Made by a program: the position numbers and the translations under genes. The notes under the pieces are model-generated. The model made no database searches and was not told the origin of the DNA. It worked only from the letters and a program-made list of their open reading frames with translations. A stretch of 38,336 nucleotides of DNA from a virus. Below are positions 34,578-38,336 of the stretch, piece after piece. The stretch's first letter is position 1; each line of letters opens with the position of its first letter. The stretch is from the IMG/VR virus record IMGVR_UViG_3300033153_011373, positions 1 through 38,336 of that record. One strand, given 5' to 3'.

Positions 34578-35230
34578 GGGCAGGAACCATTTTTGAACAG
34601 TGTGGATGCCAAATCATTTTCAGTTTTTCAAATTAACCCTTATTGCCTGTAATCGCCGATTTTGGCCCCTCGAAAAAGGGAAAAAAGTTTACAGAATTAG
34701 TTTTTATCAGACTTTGGCTGAAATCCATCGATATAAAAATGACCGTTCTGGATTGATTTCGCCAGATCTTAAATCTCAAAAACTGTCTCATAAATCCGAA
34801 TCTCATTAAAATCATATTTCGCTGTAACCGCAGGTAATCCACCCTAATTGTCTCTAATCGCAATTCCGTTAAGACCCTCTTTTGGCAAACCCGCGAAAAT
34901 CAAAGCTTTGTAAAGATAACGCGAGTAAACGCTGCCAGCGCCAATAATTACCGGGATAATCGAACCGGACTTAAACACCCCAGACCAGCCCGCGCCTACG
35001 ATCTGGAGCCACCAAACAAAACCTATACAACCTTATACATCAAACAACACCGAAACTATCTTTTCCGGCGATAAGGCCCCTTGCCTTACGCGCCGGTACC
35101 AAACCTTCGCTTTTGTCGATGGACACCTGCGTCTTTGTGCCGCCAGATATACCCTGGTATCGGCAACTCATCTCCGCAACTTGGCCGGGCAAAACTTTAA
35201 TTAATAAAAACGACGCAAAACGCTTTTTGC

Positions 35231-35256
35231 TTGACACTGACTTTTTATTATGTCAA
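35231..35256. promoter_or_regulatory. Interrupted palindrome TTGACA...TGTCAA
   Basis: TTGACA at 35231-35236 and TGTCAA at 35251-35256 face each other across 14 bp. It could be a repressor operator or part of divergent promoter elements (TTGACA is also a -35 consensus on either strand), but no matching -10 sites stand out. Confidence 0.3.
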
Positions 35257-35427
35257 TTTTCGTAAAGCCGCATCAATAAAGGGTTTGTGTTTTGCCACCC
35301 CTCCCCCCTTTGGATTCCCAAAAGCTTCCTGACCATCTTTGCCGGCCTATTCGACTCCGGTTTTTCCAAACCGTCTAAAATTTTTAATCCTCTCCACGCC
35401 AATCACCATTTTCAAGCGTTTTAACAA

Positions 35428-35728
35428 TCTACCATAGTTGGCCGAGCGTCTACCGGTGTTTGACCAATTATTTACCAATCTTTTTTCCAGGTATCCCGCA
35501 GCCCTGGCGGATCTTACCAAAAATACCAAAGTTGACCATTCTATCCTTATATATTTTTTTTATTTTTATATTTTTTTTCTCGCATACATTAAATAATAAA
35601 AAAACTTTGGTAAAAGCGGTAAGGAGTATTGATATTATTAAATAAATTGAATTTCAACTATGGTTTTAAACTGGTAGATAACTGGTAGAATCTACCAATA
35701 ATTCGGTAGACTCCTTCAAAATTGGTCT
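35428..35728. promoter_or_regulatory. Iteron-like TGGTAGA/TCTACCA cluster with AT-rich stretch: candidate origin or operator region
   Basis: The motif TCTACCA or its complement TGGTAGA occurs at 35428-35434, 35673-35679 (approximately), 35683-35689 and 35691-35697, with near-matches TCTACCGG at 35449 and CGGTAGA at 35704. Related TTACCA/TGGTAA forms are scattered from 35471 to 35617. TGGTAGA-A-TCTACCA (35683-35697) is a perfect 15-bp palindrome. An extremely AT-rich run (35549-35605) lies within. Repeated sites plus an AT-rich unwinding-like element between divergent genes, near a D5-type primase-helicase, suggest a replication origin or multi-operator switch. This is inference. Confidence 0.45.
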
Positions 35729-35805
35729 AAAAATTAAAAAAACCGGAGGAGGGGAGCGGGAGCCACGGAGATCATAAGCCCGCTGATCCGGGCGAAGCAA
35801 CGTCC

Positions 35806-35994
35806 ATGGAAGGGGTAAAGATTACCGAAAACGAGGAAAAAAACGGAGTCGAGATTCGCTTTGCGCAAAAGCCGGACAGGGAAATCCTGGATATGCTAAA
35901 GTCAAAGGGATTCCGCTGGCACCGCAAGTTAAAATTCTGGTACGCCAAACGAACACCGGGCCGGCTGGCTTTTGCGCACGGCCTGGCCGAATGA
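35806..35994 (+). CDS. Small conserved-type protein with KGFRWHRKLKFWYAK motif
   Basis: 62 residues, rightward. The core NGVEIRFAQKPDREILDMLK followed by GFRWHRKLKFWYAKRTPGRL is a small domain seen alone or attached to antirestriction-type and other polyvalent phage/plasmid proteins. Its function is not established; the basic aromatic core suggests nucleic-acid binding. No good RBS stands before the ATG at 35806. The same frame stays open upstream to 35731 with protein-like composition but without a start codon, so the true start may be unusual. Confidence 0.65.
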   Translation: MEGVKITENEEKNGVEIRFAQKPDREILDMLKSKGFRWHRKLKFWYAKRTPGRLAFAHGLAE

Positions 35995-36027
35995 AAAAAA
36001 ATTTTTAACTATAAAGGAGACGCTAAA

Positions 36028-36264
36028 ATGGGAGACACAACAAGTTTACATATGAATTTCACAAAAAGAGATCTGGATAAATTTAATGAAGTGCTCAAAT
36101 CCGAACTGCATAACGGTGTTTTTTGGGACGACGTATATATTGAAGATAAAATTATTAACGCTACAATCTATGAAGCCAATTATGCCTGGAACACGCAATT
36201 GAGCGACCTGGCCGAGGCCGGGCTAACATTCGAAGGATCTCACGGCGCGGGCGCTATCGACTGA
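36028..36264 (+). CDS. Small phage protein, C-terminus at a duplication junction
   Basis: 78 residues, rightward, RBS AAAGGAGA at 7 nt. The sequence MGDTTSLHMNFTKRDLDKF... is acidic, with an aromatic middle (FWDDVYIEDKIINATIYEAN) and a C-terminal GLTFEGSHGAGAID. The last codons and the TGA come from the CTATCGACTGACAAC sequence that also occurs at 36716, so the end of the gene coincides with a duplication boundary and may be a truncated form of a longer protein. Function unknown. Confidence 0.65.
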   Translation: MGDTTSLHMNFTKRDLDKFNEVLKSELHNGVFWDDVYIEDKIINATIYEANYAWNTQLSDLAEAGLTFEGSHGAGAID

Positions 36265-36379
36265 CAACGAAAAATAGTGTTGTCCAGATAGCGACTATTC
36301 CCATACTCACAATTGCAATTAGCGGCTTCTCAGGGCTTTTCTTTACAGCAAAAACTGTAACCGCTATACATAATAATAT
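36254..36379. repeat. Segmental duplication, copy A1 (pairs with 36716-36850)
   Basis: 126 bp nearly identical to 36716-36850 (135 bp), the difference being a 9-bp ATAAACAGC present only in the second copy plus one base change near the start. It contains the 3' half of the small membrane-protein gene, now frame-disrupted and fused to the HicB-like gene. Confidence 0.9.
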
Positions 36380-36644
36380 GGTTTAAAAATTCAAATTGTT
36401 TTTTAAGCGGATTCCCGAGTTCAACCCTATCTTTCTGTTGTAAAAGATATTCATATTGGTTAACGATTACTAATTTCAAATCTTCGAGTGCTTCCGGTAT
36501 CGACTCACCATATCCATATAAATCAGCATCGTATAAGCATGCGGTAAAATCTTCTGGGCTTCTTTGCTCAACAGCGATATTTAATGGCTGTTTTAATTCC
36601 CAATTTTCATCTCCAAGTGGTATTTTTAATATTGTTTCATTCAT
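36330..36644 (-). CDS. HicB-like antitoxin-type protein with a chimeric C-terminus
   Basis: 104 residues. RBS GGAGGGAG. The start (MNETILKIP) is shared with the neighbouring membrane protein because it lies in a duplicated segment. The core LNIAVEQRSPEDFTACLYDA followed by DLYGYGESIPEALEDLKLVI matches the HicB-type partial RNase H fold of antitoxins, followed by a helical end with LGNPLKKQFEFL. The last about 17 residues (HIIMYSGYSFCCKEKP) are read from duplicated membrane-protein DNA in another frame, so the native C-terminus is lost. No HicA toxin lies next to it. Solitary HicB-like phage proteins may act as regulators or anti-toxins. Confidence 0.65.
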   Translation of the reverse strand: MNETILKIPLGDENWELKQPLNIAVEQRSPEDFTACLYDADLYGYGESIPEALEDLKLVIVNQYEYLLQQKDRVELGNPLKKQFEFLNHIIMYSGYSFCCKEKP

Positions 36645-36696
36645 TTTTCAGACTCCCTCCTCTACCAGGCCGATGCCCATATAACAATGAGCGGTT
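36618..36696. repeat. Segmental duplication, copy A2 (identical to 36854-36932)
   Basis: 79 bp identical to 36854-36932. The original carries the last codons of the primase gene and the first codons of the membrane-protein gene; here it gives the HicB-like gene its start, RBS and upstream region. Confidence 0.92.
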
Positions 36697-36707
36697 TTTG
36701 TTTCCAT
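36648..36707 (-). pseudogene. Duplicated primase tail read as a 19-codon ORF
   Basis: The frame METKTAHCYMGIGLVEEGV ends exactly as the primase does (TAHCYMGIGLVEEGV), with a new ATG preceded by AGGAAA. It is a by-product of duplication, perhaps kept as a coupling leader for the HicB-like gene that starts 3 nt after its stop. Confidence 0.7.
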
Positions 36708-36715
36708 CTTTTTTC

Positions 36716-36850
36716 CTATCGACTGACAACAAAAAATAGTGTTGTCCAGATAGCGACTATTCCCATACTCACAATTGCAATTAGCGGCTTCTCAGGGCTT
36801 TTCTTTACAGCATAAACAGCAAAAACTGTAACCGCTATACATAATAATAT
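36716..36850. repeat. Segmental duplication, copy B1 (pairs with 36254-36379)
   Basis: 135 bp, lying next to copy B2 (36854-36932) with only 3 bp between them. Here the two blocks are contiguous and encode an intact small membrane protein, so this copy looks ancestral. Confidence 0.9.
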
Positions 36851-36880
36851 AGATGGTATTTTTAATATTGTTTCATTCAT
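36716..36880 (-). CDS. 54-residue two-span membrane protein
   Basis: MNETILKIPSILLCIAVTVF starts 3 nt after the primase stop, with GGAGG in the primase 3' end as RBS. Two hydrophobic segments (about 9-25 and 33-51, IAIVSMGIVAIWTTLFFVV) are separated by the basic loop KKSPEKP. This is typical of small phage membrane proteins (holin-like, superinfection-exclusion or host-membrane effectors). The role is unknown. A diverged half copy remains at 36254-36379. Confidence 0.6.
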   Translation of the reverse strand: MNETILKIPSILLCIAVTVFAVYAVKKSPEKPLIAIVSMGIVAIWTTLFFVVSR

Positions 36881-36932
36881 TTTTCAGACTCCCTCCTCTA
36901 CCAGGCCGATGCCCATATAACAATGAGCGGTT
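36854..36932. repeat. Segmental duplication, copy B2 (identical to 36618-36696)
   Basis: 79-bp block covering the primase 3' end and the membrane-protein start. It is the likely donor of copy A2. Confidence 0.92.
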
Positions 36933-38336
36933 CTGGTAACACTGCCGCGCTGCACTTCGCGTCGCCGGTCCTCCAACCTGAAATGCGTTTCCATTTGCAG
37001 ATAAAAATTAGTCCGGCCCAAGGGATGATGCAAGGTCTTTTTACACCAGTCCTGATAATCTTCGTGCAGCTCGGCTTTAGGTGTATACAATTGAGGATTA
37101 TCCTTATCAATCGTACACCGCTCCTCAACATATAGCAATATCGGATTAATGGCTTTAAAAAATACATTCTTTTCCTTTATCGTCCCTTCGGTCTCCGTGA
37201 ATCCACCGGACCGTATCAAATCAATGGCACCGTCGAGCATCCACAAAAAAACACCGTTTTTTACTTTGCGCAGCTTTTCGCGCCGGTCCCGGTCGAATTC
37301 ATGATCCTCGAATCGCCGGTTGAAATTAAGTACAATTATCTTGCGATAAAAACCATACGACTTGTCGCTGATCACCGGCGGCAGGTTCATACTGAAAATA
37401 AACTTAGCCTTATTTCGAAAGTCTACCCGCTTGCCGAATTTCAGCTCGCCGCTCATCATATCTCCAGAGATGCACTGTTTTAACTTCTGAACGCCGCCGC
37501 CGCTGTCTTTTTGAGGCAGCTCGGCGCAAGTCACCATCATCTTTGTTTGCAGATACGGCAGATTAAAACTTTTCCCCAGATCCTCTATCGACAATTCGGT
37601 TGCGTTTTCTTCACCGATTACGGCGGCAAGCGTATCCATTACCGTCCCCTTTCCGTTGGCTCCGGCACCGTAAAACACAATACACTTTTCGTATTTGGTC
37701 GTGTTGAGCAAAATGTATCCTCCGAACTGCTTTAGAATCCTGATTTTTTCGTCTCCCAGACATGTTTTGCCGAACTCTACCGGACGCCCGTCCGGGAATA
37801 TCTCATTGAGCGTTTGATACCATGGATCGGCAGTGGCATCCAGATCGTACTCCACATCCAACTGCACCCGGGAACCATATTTGGGATCATGAGGGATCAG
37901 CAACGACTCCAAATCCAGGTTCAGCGGAACGTCCAGATTCGCAGGGATGCCGGACAAATCCACCATCCCGTTTTGCACATTAATCATCTGCGGATATTGC
38001 GGCCACTCGTCTTCCTCACGGTTAACCAGGCCCTCCAATACTTTTATAGATCCTGATATCCATTCCGGCTGTACTTTTTCTTTCAATGCATGTACGATCA
38101 TCTGGTTCAATTTGCCGACCGGAAACCTTTTCCAAACTCCGCCGGAATACCGCCAAAACTCGCCGGACGTGCAGCATATGGGCGCTAAATACGCCGCCAG
38201 ATAGCTTGCCATAAGGTGCACTGTAAAACGCGGCCTGTTGGTATGGCTCATTGTAAAAAACTCAGCAGGATCGATCTCAGCCGGCGTAGGCAGCCCCTCT
38301 GCTCCCTTGAACTTTTCTGCCGGCTTAATATGTATC
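36884..38336 (-). CDS. P4/D5-type primase-helicase, N-terminus beyond the window
   Basis: The frame stays open from the stop at 36884 to the right edge; the residues before the first ATG (KFKGAEGLPTPAEIDPAEFF) look like genuine coding sequence, so the gene is partial. The visible part has the D5_N-type region (LAPICCTSGEFWRYSGGVWK, INVQNGMVDL, FGGYILLNTTKYEKCIVF), the SF3 helicase Walker A YGAGANGKGT, Walker B-like KMMVTCAELPQ, sensor region KQCISGDMMSGEL and KAKFIFSMNLPPV, and a C-terminal winged-helix-like end (VEERCTIDKDNPQLYTP). It would unwind the phage origin and, with an N-terminal primase domain outside the window, start replication. Its 3' end has been duplicated downstream. Confidence 0.88.
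   Translation of the reverse strand, partial: IHIKPAEKFKGAEGLPTPAEIDPAEFFTMSHTNRPRFTVHLMASYLAAYLAPICCTSGEFWRYSGGVWKRFPVGKLNQMIVHALKEKVQPEWISGSIKVLEGLVNREEDEWPQYPQMINVQNGMVDLSGIPANLDVPLNLDLESLLIPHDPKYGSRVQLDVEYDLDATADPWYQTLNEIFPDGRPVEFGKTCLGDEKIRILKQFGGYILLNTTKYEKCIVFYGAGANGKGTVMDTLAAVIGEENATELSIEDLGKSFNLPYLQTKMMVTCAELPQKDSGGGVQKLKQCISGDMMSGELKFGKRVDFRNKAKFIFSMNLPPVISDKSYGFYRKIIVLNFNRRFEDHEFDRDRREKLRKVKNGVFLWMLDGAIDLIRSGGFTETEGTIKEKNVFFKAINPILLYVEERCTIDKDNPQLYTPKAELHEDYQDWCKKTLHHPLGRTNFYLQMETHFRLEDRRREVQRGSVTRTAHCYMGIGLVEEGV

Larger units (their letters stand above)
33988..35427. other. Gene-poor intergenic region, right of the terminase genes
   Basis: I find no convincing gene in about 1.4 kb. 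It contains a pair of tandem ATTTTGCTTT repeats (34042-34061 approximately), a CCCGTTCCC-type direct repeat near 34120-34150, a CCCACAC/GTGTG hairpin near 34190-34210, an interleaved inverted-repeat cluster (34509-34577) and a TTGACA...TGTCAA palindrome (35231-35256). Small open frames here have unnatural composition and no RBS. Transposon relics or a regulatory and packaging region are possible. Confidence 0.5.

Noticed and set aside
34620-34900. Possible transposase remnant
   Set aside because: The text-like similarity to insertion-element flanks is only an impression; no reading frame, terminal repeats or target-site duplication could be found.
35040-35237. 65-codon leftward ORF with GTG start in the intergenic region
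   Set aside because: Composition is borderline plausible, but there is no RBS, and no recognisable motif.
35347-35529. 60-codon leftward ORF in the repeat region
   Set aside because: Overlaps the TCTACCA motif cluster and is Arg/Lys-rich without any motif or RBS.
1-38336. CRISPR array or tRNA genes
   Set aside because: No regularly spaced repeats and no cloverleaf-type sequence were seen; the repeats present are coding repeats, DGR repeats or the segmental duplication.

Overview
The window is 38 kb of a tailed-phage (or prophage) genome, open at both ends. The architecture fits a podovirus-like, short-tailed phage: terminase, portal, scaffold and N4-gp56-type capsid genes, a short adaptor/tail block without tape measure or sheath, virion-internal proteins and a giant polyvalent protein. 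The host is not identified by any gene. Moderate GC, many Zn-ribbon proteins and the overall style would suit a Desulfobacterota-like anaerobe, but that is only an impression.

Layout. Nearly everything reads leftward (minus strand). From right to left: a partial P4/D5-type primase-helicase (36884 to the right edge); a small membrane protein and a HicB-like protein embedded in a segmental duplication (36254-36932); two small rightward genes (35806-36264); a gene-poor 1.9 kb spacer (about 33.9-35.8 kb) with an AT-rich, TGGTAGA/TCTACCA-rich stretch that may be an origin or operator; then the late cluster: small and large terminase, portal, small proteins, a strong bidirectional terminator, scaffold, major capsid and several small structural proteins.

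At 23.0-24.3 kb there is a diversity-generating retroelement (DGR) cassette: a target protein with a C-terminal variable repeat (VR, 120 bp) and, 45 bp downstream, a 120 bp template repeat (TR). They differ at 18 positions, 17 of them adenines in the template. No reverse transcriptase or Avd gene is visible in the window. The ORF just after the TR carries an in-frame TGA where Trp would fit.

Downstream follow the head-tail adaptor, a large tail protein, an HNH homing endonuclease with a possible HTH remnant, and three virion-internal-type proteins, two with internal repeats. Next is a 4824-residue polyvalent protein containing an N6-adenine methylase, an SF2 helicase, two HExxH motifs and a C-terminal helical region interrupted by a 318-residue LAGLIDADG intein. 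A 120-codon gene with an excellent ribosome-binding site is nested in another frame of this giant gene. A holin-like membrane protein and a DUF5675 protein close the left edge.

How the genes work together (inference from families): the terminase packages DNA through the portal into an N4-gp56-type capsid; the adaptor and tail proteins close the head; the DGR-diversified protein probably varies receptor binding; the internal proteins and the giant DarB-like protein are probably co-packaged, ejected and used against host restriction or for early takeover.
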